Source: Holophagaceae bacterium
GTDB taxonomy: Bacteria; Acidobacteriota; Holophagae; Holophagales; Holophagaceae
Direction of reading: 5' to 3'
DNA length: 39,604 nucleotides
NCBI GenBank assembly: GCA_025353305.1
Contig: JANXQX010000012.1
Coordinates: 1 to 39,604, forward strand
Below, piece by piece: positions 15,429 through 23,158 of this stretch. The position numbers were made by a program, and so were the translations under genes. Under the pieces are notes generated by a model that saw nothing but the letters and a program-made list of their open reading frames with translations, ran no database searches and was not told the origin of the DNA. How positions within the stretch are numbered: position 1 is the stretch's first letter; each line of letters opens with the position of its first letter.

Positions 15429-16868
15429 TCAAGCCTCTTCTTCTTCATCTTCGGCTTCTACGTTCGGGGGAAAATCCTTGGGCCAGGGGAATTTTCGTGG
15501 CAGCGCTTCGATGCCGCCCAGGTGGCCCAGCCAGTAGCGGTATGCCCTGAAGGTCATGCCGAGGTGCTTGGCTGCCCGGGTGCGGTTGCCGTTCTGTTCC
15601 ATCAAACCCTGATGGAGAAAATAGCCCTTCAAGGCAGTGAGGTAGCTTTCCAGATCAAAGCCCCCGGCGGGAATGGGAGACCGGCTGGGACCGCGCTCTA
15701 TGTCATTCAGCAGATTGTCCGGGAAAAGCTCCTTGCCGATGGCGCCCCCGGGGTTCAGGGCCACGCAGCGTTCCATCAGATTCTCCAACTCCCTCACGTT
15801 GCCAGGAAACCAGTAGCGCTCCAGGATGCGAAGCGCATCGGGCTGAAGGTGCATCGAAGGCTTGTTGAGCTTCAGGCTGGAGCGGCGCAGGAAATGCTCG
15901 ATGAGCACCGGCAGATCCTCCCGGCGATCTCTCAAGGGTGGCATCTCGATGTTCAGGATGTTCAGGCGGTAATAGAGATCCTCGCGGAACTTGTTCTCTT
16001 CGGTGCGCTCGCGCAGATTGCTGTTCGAGGCGCCGATGACCCGCACATCCACGGCCCGCTCTACCGTGGCCCCGAGCCGGCGCAGTTTGCGCTCCTGCAG
16101 CACGCGGAGCAGTTTCACTTGCAAAGGCAACGGCATCTCGCCAATTTCATCGAGGAAAAGGAAGCCGCCGTTGGCTTCTTCGAAGAGGCCGCGCTTCACG
16201 CCTGTGGCGCCTGTGAAGGCTCCTTTTTCGTAGCCGAACAATTCAGATTCCAGCAGCGCTTCCGGCAGCGCTCCGCAGTTGACGGGAATGAATGGACCTG
16301 AGCCCCGCTCGGAATAGCGATGGATGAGCCGTGCCACGATTTCTTTCCCCGTGCCACTCTCACCGGTGATGAGCACGGTGGTGTCCGCGCGGGCGATCTT
16401 GCCTACCAGCGCCTGGATCTTGCGGATGGTGTCGCCGACCCCCACCAGATCGCCGATATCAGAAATTTCATGGGTGGGCCCGGGCTCCGACTCCTGGAAT
16501 ATTCCATGCAGCACTTTCGTCAATTCGGCGATGTCGTTCTTGGTCTTGGTGAGAAAATCCACAGCCCCCAGATTCAAGGCCTGGACGGTCGTTTCAGTCG
16601 TCGCGAAGGCCGTCAGGATCACAGCGGGGACTACGATCTTTTTTTCTTTCATCCAGGTCAGCAGTTCGATGGCCGTGCCATCTCCCAGCCGCAAATCCGA
16701 AACCATGGCATCGAAGTGGTCTTCCACGAGGGCAATGCGGGCCTCGCTAAGCGAACCCACCGCCTTGGTCAGGAATCCTTGAGGCGCCAAACCCATTTCC
16801 AATACCTCGCGGAAACTGGGCTCATCCTCGACAATCAGGACTTGTTTTTTAGGTGGCCTTGCACTCAT
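15429..16868 (-). CDS. Sigma-54-dependent response regulator, NtrC/PilR type
   Basis: The 479-residue protein has three modules. Residues 8-125 are a receiver domain with the phosphoacceptor Asp58 in VSDLRLGD. Residues of about 140-380 form a sigma-54 AAA+ ATPase with Walker A GESGTGKE (169-176), the sigma-54 contact loop GAFTGA (216-221) and Walker B LFLDEIG (237-243). The C-terminal part (about 425-460) is a Fis-type HTH with AAKHLGMTFRAYRYWL. It would open sigma-54 promoters after phosphorylation. No sensor kinase is adjacent. The prepilin-like gene immediately downstream and pilB in the same window suggest pilus control, which is inference. Confidence 0.94.
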   Translation of the reverse strand: MSARPPKKQVLIVEDEPSFREVLEMGLAPQGFLTKAVGSLSEARIALVEDHFDAMVSDLRLGDGTAIELLTWMKEKKIVVPAVILTAFATTETTVQALNLGAVDFLTKTKNDIAELTKVLHGIFQESEPGPTHEISDIGDLVGVGDTIRKIQALVGKIARADTTVLITGESGTGKEIVARLIHRYSERGSGPFIPVNCGALPEALLESELFGYEKGAFTGATGVKRGLFEEANGGFLFLDEIGEMPLPLQVKLLRVLQERKLRRLGATVERAVDVRVIGASNSNLRERTEENKFREDLYYRLNILNIEMPPLRDRREDLPVLIEHFLRRSSLKLNKPSMHLQPDALRILERYWFPGNVRELENLMERCVALNPGGAIGKELFPDNLLNDIERGPSRSPIPAGGFDLESYLTALKGYFLHQGLMEQNGNRTRAAKHLGMTFRAYRYWLGHLGGIEALPRKFPWPKDFPPNVEAEDEEEEA

Positions 16869-16883
16869 GGGCTATCCATACAG

Positions 16884-16912
16884 GTGACGCAGCGGGGCAG
16901 GTAAACTATGAT
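16884..16912 (+). promoter_or_regulatory. Possible sigma-70 promoter of the glycosyltransferase operon
   Basis: GTGACG at 16884-16889 and TATGAT at 16907-16912 are separated by 17 bases. The -10 matches the consensus at five of six positions and the -35 at four. The expected transcript start is about 14 bases before the GTG start codon at 16933. Confidence 0.45.
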
Positions 16913-16932
16913 GACCGTTTTCCGGGAGTTTC

Positions 16933-18051
16933 GTGAAGCACGTCGTGTTCGCGCATCGAAAACTGTCCTTCGGGGGTGGTGAGCGGGTGATGCTTGAACG
17001 GGTTGCGGCCCTCGCCCCACTGGACGTCCGGATCACGGTGATCTTCAGGAAGGAGCCGGACAAACGCGACATCGAACCTGAATTGAGGGCCCGGAATCCG
17101 CACGTTGGGGATATTCTGCACATTCCAGGAGCCTGGGGCACTCTGCGGTGGCTTTGGAAGAACAAGCCTGACCTCCTGGCTCTATGCAATCACAAAGGCG
17201 TGCAGCGGGCCCTGCCCTGGCTGGCACGGCTCGGACTAAGAATTCCCACGGTGGTCACGCTCCATGAGCACTACGAGCGGCACTTGCGCAAGTACCGCGG
17301 CATCCGGAAATTGGTGAACCTTTGGATCATCGACTGGGAATTCGAAAAAACGGTCCAGACACAACTTGGCCCCCAGCCCTGCGCCATGATCCATCCCCTT
17401 TATCCGCACCGGAAAGCCGAACCCCCAACCGAATCCGAACGGCGCGAAGCCAAGATGAAGCTCGGTTTTCCCGAGGACGCGGTGGTCCTGGGTTATTGCG
17501 GACAGATCGACGCCCGGAAAGATCCGTTGACCACGCTGGAACTGACGCGCTGCATCGAAGAGCGCCTCGGCAGGGAGGTCCATCTCATATTCGCGGGCCG
17601 CGTGGATGAAGCCACACGCCAGCAGATGGAACAAGCCATCGATCGCATGGGAAGATGGGAGCGCACGCGGATCATGGGCCCCGTTCCCGATCTGTCCCCG
17701 GTCTTCCGCAGCCTTGATGCCTACCTGATGACCAGCCGGAACGAGGGCTTTTTCCCGATTGCCCTGATCGAGGCGCTGGAGCAGCGTGTGCCCATCGTGG
17801 CGCCCTCGGTGGGGGGCATCGGCACCGTGCTGGTCGATGGGGAGGGCGGCATCCTGATCCAGAAACCCGATGATCGGAAAAGCATTCCGAAGGCGGTCCT
17901 GGAAGCCGCCGCTGATCGCGTTGCAGCCATGCTGGCGGACCCGGAGGCACTGGAACTCCAGCGGCAGAAAGCCTTGGCCCTTGGCCGGCGGTTGACGGAA
18001 GACTACGACGCAGCGGGGAAATTCCGTGAGGCCGTGTCCGCATGGCTGTGA
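16933..18051 (+). CDS. GT4-family glycosyltransferase
   Basis: The 372-residue protein has the GT-B layout of family 4 glycosyltransferases. The N-terminal half opens with HRKLSFGGGERVMLERVAAL, the acceptor-side glycine-rich loop. The C-terminal half has GYCGQIDARKDPLTTLEL and the donor-binding segment SRNEGFFPIALIEALEQRVPIVA, with the Glu residues of the EX7E pattern. It should transfer a nucleotide-activated sugar to a growing glycan, likely lipopolysaccharide, in the cytoplasm. The start is a GTG with GGGAG just upstream. It overlaps the GT9 gene by ten bases, so the two are translated together. Confidence 0.92.
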   Translation: MKHVVFAHRKLSFGGGERVMLERVAALAPLDVRITVIFRKEPDKRDIEPELRARNPHVGDILHIPGAWGTLRWLWKNKPDLLALCNHKGVQRALPWLARLGLRIPTVVTLHEHYERHLRKYRGIRKLVNLWIIDWEFEKTVQTQLGPQPCAMIHPLYPHRKAEPPTESERREAKMKLGFPEDAVVLGYCGQIDARKDPLTTLELTRCIEERLGREVHLIFAGRVDEATRQQMEQAIDRMGRWERTRIMGPVPDLSPVFRSLDAYLMTSRNEGFFPIALIEALEQRVPIVAPSVGGIGTVLVDGEGGILIQKPDDRKSIPKAVLEAAADRVAAMLADPEALELQRQKALALGRRLTEDYDAAGKFREAVSAWL

Positions 18052-18998
18052 TCCCCCATCACGCCACCTGGGTGCGCTTCCCGCGGTTCGTGGGCGACGC
18101 GGTCATGCACTTTCCCATCCTAAGGGCCCTCCGGCGGGCGCATGTAGGGCCCCTGGTGGTCTGGGGGCCCGCGCTCACTGTGTCCCTCCTGCGGGACCAC
18201 GAACTGGCCGACGCCATCCTGCCCGACGAAGGCAAGCCCGGCCCGCGGGAGATGGCTCGGATCCTCAGGGAGCATAAGGCGATCCGATCGATCCATTTCC
18301 CCAAGTCCCTGCGTCCGGCCCTCGGGGCCTGGCTGGCGCGGGTCCCTGAACGCATCGGAGTCAGTGAAAGCCTGGCGGGACCTTTCAACACCCACACGCT
18401 TCCCTTCTGGAAGGGACAGGGGACCTGCCTGGACCGCTACATGAAGGTGCTTGCCCTGCGTTGGCCGGACATGGGTCCCGCCCCCTTTGCGGACTTCCGG
18501 ACTGACACCCAGGCGGCACTCCCGGACCGCCCCTATGTCTGCCTTCTGCCCGCCTCGACCCCCGCGCGGAGTTGGGGGACGGATTCATACGCCCGGCTGG
18601 CGGGGCTCCTGGCGGATCATGGATACCTTGCTGTAGTTCAGGGCTCCCCCAAGGAGCGGGAACTGGGCGATCTCGTGGCTGGAACACGGGGGGTCAATGC
18701 ATGCGGCGCCACGCTTCTCGAAGCCGCGGCGGGGTTCCATGGGGCGGTGGCGGTGGTCGGTAATAATTCGGGTCTGAGCCACCTTGCGGCGGCCTGCGGC
18801 ACACCGACGCTTTGTGTCTTCAGGGCGATCGACGTGGAGATGTTCAAGCCCTACGGGCCCAAGGTGGAATTGGTCTATCGTAATGAGCACCGGTGCGGCC
18901 CCTGCAGACTGGACCGCTGCCAGACCGAAGGCCATCCCTGCCTCGGCAGCGTGACCCCTGAAGAAGTCTGGGCGGCGTTGAAAGTGCTCATTCAGTAG
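18042..18998 (+). CDS. GT9-family (heptosyltransferase-like) glycosyltransferase
   Basis: The 318-residue protein fits family 9, which includes the lipopolysaccharide heptosyltransferases WaaC, WaaF and WaaQ. Family features are RFPRFVGDAVMHFPILRAL near the start, LLPASTPARSWG in the middle and GNNSGLSHLAAACGTPTL for donor binding. The C-terminal region has an unusual cluster of cysteines (HRCGPCRLDRCQTEGHPC), which also occurs in other GT9 members. The sugar is not predictable from the sequence. It is coupled to the GT4 gene and ends inside the last seven bases of the convergent DUF6165 gene. Confidence 0.9.
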   Translation: MAVIPHHATWVRFPRFVGDAVMHFPILRALRRAHVGPLVVWGPALTVSLLRDHELADAILPDEGKPGPREMARILREHKAIRSIHFPKSLRPALGAWLARVPERIGVSESLAGPFNTHTLPFWKGQGTCLDRYMKVLALRWPDMGPAPFADFRTDTQAALPDRPYVCLLPASTPARSWGTDSYARLAGLLADHGYLAVVQGSPKERELGDLVAGTRGVNACGATLLEAAAGFHGAVAVVGNNSGLSHLAAACGTPTLCVFRAIDVEMFKPYGPKVELVYRNEHRCGPCRLDRCQTEGHPCLGSVTPEEVWAALKVLIQ

Positions 18999-19378
18999 GG
19001 CTGGTAGGACTTCTCCTCCACCAGGCTGGAGCCCAGGAGCCCATTGATTTCGCGCTTCACATCCGACCGCTCATCATTGGTGAAGTAGACGCTGCGGGCC
19101 AACTCGACGAACCGGGGACCAAAATCCTTGGAGCGTTCGCAGTCCCGGATAGCGTCCTCGATGTCCCACAACTTCTCATTGATCGCCTTGAGCCGGGCTT
19201 CCGCTGCGGCGAGGCCGGAGTTCAGGCCGTGGGCGCGACCATGGGCCCCCGTCAGGGATTCCATTTCCGTCCGGATGTTCTTCAACTTGGCGGGTTCGCG
19301 GATCCGCTCGGCCTTGATGGCCAGAATGGTGTATTTGTCGATGAGTTCACCCCAGGACACTCCGGTCAGAACGGACAT
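18992..19378 (-). CDS. DUF6165 family protein
   Basis: The 128-residue protein is mostly helical and charged, with the family-like opening VSWGELIDKYTILAIKAERI followed by a likely coiled coil (residues 28-85). No catalytic motif can be pointed out. From memory, DUF6165 genes often lie beside lipopolysaccharide glycosyltransferase genes, and that is the context here. It is convergent with the GT9 gene and overlaps it by seven bases. It is divergent from the DUF1573 gene across a 180-base gap, in which I see no convincing promoter or repeat. Confidence 0.82.
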   Translation of the reverse strand: MSVLTGVSWGELIDKYTILAIKAERIREPAKLKNIRTEMESLTGAHGRAHGLNSGLAAAEARLKAINEKLWDIEDAIRDCERSKDFGPRFVELARSVYFTNDERSDVKREINGLLGSSLVEEKSYQPY

Positions 19379-19558
19379 GATGCTCCCTCTTCATCTTCAC
19401 CAGGATAGCGGCTCTGATAGGGCCAGACGACCTCGGTTTGAGGCGGAATTGCTTCGTGGAGGGGCCGTCCCTGTCGGATCGGTATCCAGGGAGAAAGTCT
19501 GCTCCAGGGCAATGAAGCTTTCTTTGAAGTAGAATCATAGATTGTTCAGAGGATTCCC

Positions 19559-20533
19559 ATGCGCCTAGCCTTGCTCCTTACCCTCCCGGCCCTTGTGCTC
19601 GCGGCCCAGGACCCGGCCCAACCCGCCATCAGCTTCGACGCCATGCATTTCGACTTCGGCAAAATCGCGCCGGACAAAAAGGTCAGCCACAAGTTCAAGG
19701 TCTTCAACAAGGGTATGGCCGTCCTCAACATCACCGGGGTGAACCCCTCCTGCGGCTGCACCTACACTGCACCGGCGAAGTGGTCCCTGACACCTGGCGA
19801 ATCCACTGAAATCGAAGCCATGTTCAACCCGACTGGTTTCCGCGGCCCTGTGCGTAAGTCCCTGGTGGTGATTTCCAATGATCCGAAAAACCCCAGCCAG
19901 ACCCTGACTTTCGAAGCGGATATCGTCCAGGAAATCAATCTGAAGAGCAATTCCATCTTCTTTCTCGACGTGCCCCGCACGAAGCCCATGAATTCAAGCG
20001 TGCGCCTGGAAAGCGGCAATGGTGAAAAAGTGGAGATCACGGAAGTCAAGGCGGCAGGCGCTCCCTACTACCGCTTTTCCTACAAGGGTGAAGGCCAGGA
20101 TGCGGTTCTGGACATCACCTTCGATGGCAAGCTGGTGCCAGCCGGTCAACAGCGGGGCGCGGACACCATTACGGTGCGCCACACCAATCCTCGAGTCCCC
20201 CCCATCGTGCTTACCTCGCAATGGGAATTGAAGCCCGCGATCACCGTGAGCCCCGACAAGGTGGTGTGGCAGGAACAGGCTGGCAAGGAGTTGCGCACAA
20301 AACTCGTGTTGAAGAGCACCACCGGAAAGCCATTCGTTTTGAAATTCGAGGGCTGCACCAATGCCAACGTTAAGGTGGAAGGCCTCAGCAGCCAGCCTGC
20401 CGAGCAGCAGGAATTCACCGTCGTCCTGGGCAAGGGCGCCAAGCCCGGCACCACCAACGACTGGTTGACTCTTTCCACGAACGATCCCGATCAACCCCAA
20501 CTGCTGGTGCGCATCGCCGCCATCCTTAGCTGA
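19559..20533 (+). CDS. Exported DUF1573-containing protein
   Basis: The 324-residue protein begins with a signal peptide (about residues 1-16, ending VLAAQD). Residues 20-125 are a DUF1573 domain with the typical FDFGKI, NPSCGCT and GESTEIEAMFNPTGFRGPVRKSL segments; the fold is an immunoglobulin-like ASH/MSP relative. The remaining two thirds look like further beta-sandwich repeats, with another PGTTNDWLTLSTNDPDQPQLLV unit at the end that echoes the NDPKNPSQTL of the first domain. The function is not known; a periplasmic role is inferred. GAGGA precedes the ATG by five to six bases. The transporter gene follows after four bases. Confidence 0.88.
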   Translation: MRLALLLTLPALVLAAQDPAQPAISFDAMHFDFGKIAPDKKVSHKFKVFNKGMAVLNITGVNPSCGCTYTAPAKWSLTPGESTEIEAMFNPTGFRGPVRKSLVVISNDPKNPSQTLTFEADIVQEINLKSNSIFFLDVPRTKPMNSSVRLESGNGEKVEITEVKAAGAPYYRFSYKGEGQDAVLDITFDGKLVPAGQQRGADTITVRHTNPRVPPIVLTSQWELKPAITVSPDKVVWQEQAGKELRTKLVLKSTTGKPFVLKFEGCTNANVKVEGLSSQPAEQQEFTVVLGKGAKPGTTNDWLTLSTNDPDQPQLLVRIAAILS

Positions 20534-20537
20534 GACG

Positions 20538-21500
20538 GTGGAAGGTACCCTCCACGAACCACGCACCAAAAAGCATCACCTGGCGGTGTTGGGACTGCTC
20601 TGCACGGCTCTGATATGGGGTGGGACTTTTGCGGCCGTGGCTTACGCCCTGCGGGCGGGGCTTTCGGTCAATGCGCTGTTGAGTCTGCGATTCTCCCTGG
20701 GAGCCTTGGCCCTGGGGGCTGTTCTCCTGGCTCTTCGCATCAGGCCCACCCGGCGGGAGCTGCTGGATGGACTGTGGCTGGGTCTGGTGCTGGCCACGCT
20801 CTTCTGGTTCCAAACCGATGGATTGCGCTTCACCACAACGGCCAAATCAGCCTTCATCACAGGACTTTACGTTATCTTCACACCAGTCATTTCCATGCTG
20901 GTGGGAGACCGTCTCCGGGCTTCGCATGGCATCGGGGCCGGACTCGCCCTCACTGGATTACTGCTGTTGGTCTATCAGCCAAGCCTTTCCTTTGGTGGCT
21001 GGAACCGCGGGGATTCCGAGACGCTTCTGAATGCGGCGCTGGTGGGTGTTCACATCGTCATGACAGGCCACTTCTCCCGCCGTGGCCGGGGCTGGGTGCT
21101 GGCCTGGGGCCAGGTGGCCGTGGTCGGGATGCTCTTTTCGATCGCCGCCGCATTCTCGCCGGCGCCCTACGGATTCCAGGGAATCACCACCACCTTCTGT
21201 GTCCCAGGCTTATGGCTTGCTTTGGCCTACCTGGCGCTGCTGGCGACAACGGTGGCCTTTTATGTTCAAAGCGCCATGCAGGCCTACGTGAGCGCCACGG
21301 AAACCGCGGTCTTGTTTTCGATCGAACCGGTCTTTGCAGCCATGGTCGCGATCAGCGGATGGATTCCAGGCATCAAGGAACACTTGAGTCCCAGGCAGTG
21401 GGCTGGAGCGGCCCTCATCGTCAGTGCGACCCTGCTCGCAGAACTCGGCCCAAGGTTCTGGAAGGGCCGGGATATGACCGAGGAAGAGGCTATTGGATAA
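20538..21500 (+). CDS. DMT-superfamily transporter (two EamA domains)
   Basis: The 320-residue protein has about ten hydrophobic segments arranged as two EamA repeats (residues 12-150 and 165-305), the layout of drug/metabolite transporters. The first repeat has LIWGGTFAAVAYALRAG and the second a VQSAMQAYVSATETAVLFSIEPVFA segment, both family-typical. Such proteins carry amino acids, nucleosides or other small metabolites across the inner membrane. The substrate cannot be told. The start is a GTG four bases after the DUF1573 stop, with no clear ribosome-binding site, so translation probably depends on the upstream gene. Confidence 0.9.
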   Translation: MEGTLHEPRTKKHHLAVLGLLCTALIWGGTFAAVAYALRAGLSVNALLSLRFSLGALALGAVLLALRIRPTRRELLDGLWLGLVLATLFWFQTDGLRFTTTAKSAFITGLYVIFTPVISMLVGDRLRASHGIGAGLALTGLLLLVYQPSLSFGGWNRGDSETLLNAALVGVHIVMTGHFSRRGRGWVLAWGQVAVVGMLFSIAAAFSPAPYGFQGITTTFCVPGLWLALAYLALLATTVAFYVQSAMQAYVSATETAVLFSIEPVFAAMVAISGWIPGIKEHLSPRQWAGAALIVSATLLAELGPRFWKGRDMTEEEAIG

Positions 21501-21521
21501 GAATTGACGATTAATGATTTT

Positions 21522-21571
21522 CGATTGCCGATTGAAAGTCGAGAGTGATGACCGCGCACAATCGCCAATCG
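21522..21571. repeat. GATTG-type inverted repeat between convergent genes
   Basis: CGATTGCCGATTG at 21522-21534 and CAATCGCCAATCG at 21559-21571 pair with a single mismatch. The flanking bases from 21502 also carry GATTA/GATTT-like units. This AT-richer block fills the 93-base gap between the transporter stop and the stop of the receiver-phosphatase gene, and looks like a copy of a dispersed repeat or a bidirectional transcript end. Confidence 0.55.
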
Positions 21572-21593
21572 AGAATAGCCGGTCGCCAACCCT

Positions 21594-22751
21594 TCAGTTC
21601 ACCCGGTCCACAACCACCAGGGTCACGTCATCGCTGAAAGCCGCCGGGCCATTGAAGGATTTGACCTGGTTGATGAGTTGCATCGCGGCCTGCTCTGCAT
21701 CGGCTGGAAGACCTGAACAAAACCCCATCAGCCCTTCTTCACCAAGGTAGGTGCGGTCCTCCCGTTCCACTTCATCCAACCCGTCGGTGAACAGCACCAG
21801 ACGGTCACCCACGTGGAAGGCGGCCCGCTGGGAAGTGAATGGAAGATCCGCATCAATGCCGAGCATGAATCCTTTTCCGGTGAGTTGTTCTGGCCTGCCA
21901 GTGCTGCCAGCCGGAATCATGAATGGCGCAGGGTGGCCCGCCACGACGTAGGCCATCTCGCCCGTGGCAGGGTCCAGATGGGCCAGGAAGGCCGTTGCGA
22001 ACTGTTCGGCCAAGGTATTCCTTGAAAGGTCCTGGTTCATGCCCACGGCCCAGGCGTGGGGATCCGGGCTTGATCGGAGATGGCTTTCGAAGGAGGTCTT
22101 GACCATGGAGGAGATCAGGGCCGCCGTGACTCCATGGCCGCTGACATCGGCGATCATGATGGCTGTGCTGCCATCGGGCATGGGCGCAATGGCATAGATA
22201 TCGCCGCCGATCCCCTCTGCGGGGAGGTATCTGTGGGTGTATTGGATGCCCGGTGCGACCCCGGGGAGTTCAGGCAGCAGGCCCATCTGGAGCCGGGCCG
22301 CCAGTTCCATCTCGTTGTTCACCCGATCCTGGAATTCCCTGAGCACCACATTCTGCCGCTTGATTTCATTCTGCATGGCGATGATGCGGAACGCGCTGTC
22401 CACCTTCGCCATCACTTCCTGGGCATGAAAGGGTTTCGAGATCATGTCGTCGGCGCCGATGTTCAGGCCGCCGATCTTGCTCATGCTGCCGTCAAGAGCC
22501 GATACCAGCATGAAATAGATGTCCTTGGTGGAGGCGTTGGCTTTCACCTGCCGGCAAAAATCATCGCCGGCCATCTCGGGCATTCGCAGATCCGAGATGA
22601 TGAGGTCCGGTTGGAGCTTCTCCATTTCCTCCAGGCCGCGGAGGCCGTTCTCCGCCACGAGCACCTGGTAATCCGCCCGTTTGAGGTAGAAGCTCAAGAT
22701 GTCCCGGATGGGAGGCTCGTCATCCACTACCAGCACCACGCCCTTGCTCAT
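21594..22751 (-). CDS. Response regulator with SpoIIE/PP2C phosphatase output (RsbU-like)
   Basis: The 385-residue protein joins a receiver domain (residues 4-122, phosphoacceptor Asp54 in ISDLRMPEM, Lys in SKPFHA) to a PP2C phosphatase of the SpoIIE type (about 150-385). A short coiled coil with REFQDRVNNEMELAARLQMGLLPE lies between them. GDIYAIAPMPDG, IADVSGHG and the final SDDVTLVVV carry the metal-binding aspartates. A kinase signal would switch the phosphatase, which would then dephosphorylate a STAS antagonist, most simply the product of the gene 68 bases upstream in the same operon. No RsbW-type anti-sigma kinase is nearby. Confidence 0.94.
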   Translation of the reverse strand: MSKGVVLVVDDEPPIRDILSFYLKRADYQVLVAENGLRGLEEMEKLQPDLIISDLRMPEMAGDDFCRQVKANASTKDIYFMLVSALDGSMSKIGGLNIGADDMISKPFHAQEVMAKVDSAFRIIAMQNEIKRQNVVLREFQDRVNNEMELAARLQMGLLPELPGVAPGIQYTHRYLPAEGIGGDIYAIAPMPDGSTAIMIADVSGHGVTAALISSMVKTSFESHLRSSPDPHAWAVGMNQDLSRNTLAEQFATAFLAHLDPATGEMAYVVAGHPAPFMIPAGSTGRPEQLTGKGFMLGIDADLPFTSQRAAFHVGDRLVLFTDGLDEVEREDRTYLGEEGLMGFCSGLPADAEQAAMQLINQVKSFNGPAAFSDDVTLVVVDRVN

Positions 22752-22819
22752 GCTTGAAATGCTCCGGGGCTAGGGGTGGAACGGTGTGGCGATGGCACTG
22801 GAATAGTCGGACAGTCCGA

Positions 22820-23158
22820 TCAAGCGCCTCTCAGCGCGTCCTGCTCAGTGGTGAAGATCGAGAAATAATTCGTGAGATTGGTCTGGTCGAAGGTCTTCTT
22901 GACCTGGGCCGGAAGGCCGCAAAGGTGGAGCTTGCCGCTGCTCTTGTCGACGCTGTTGCGCGCAGCCACCAGAAGACCAAGTCCCGAGGAATCAATGAAG
23001 CTGACGCCTTCCAGGTTGATGACCAGAAGCTTGGGCTGCTGCTGCGCCACCGTATCCCGGATCACGTCCCTCAGCTGGGCCGTCACCTCGAAATTCACCT
23101 TGCCCTGAATGGTCACGATCGCGGCGGTACCCTCTTGGCGGGCCTGGATGTTCAACAT
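22820..23158 (-). CDS. STAS-domain anti-sigma factor antagonist
   Basis: The 112-residue protein is a single STAS domain like SpoIIAA and RsbV. The conserved phosphorylation loop is FIDSSGLGLL, with Ser57 or Ser58 as the acceptor. In the partner-switch scheme the unphosphorylated form binds an anti-sigma kinase and frees a sigma factor or other target. The start has GGAGG seven bases upstream and overlaps the last seven bases of the RelA/SpoT-like gene. The phosphatase that would reactivate it is probably the next gene. The anti-sigma partner must be encoded elsewhere. Confidence 0.95.
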   Translation of the reverse strand: MLNIQARQEGTAAIVTIQGKVNFEVTAQLRDVIRDTVAQQQPKLLVINLEGVSFIDSSGLGLLVAARNSVDKSSGKLHLCGLPAQVKKTFDQTNLTNYFSIFTTEQDALRGA

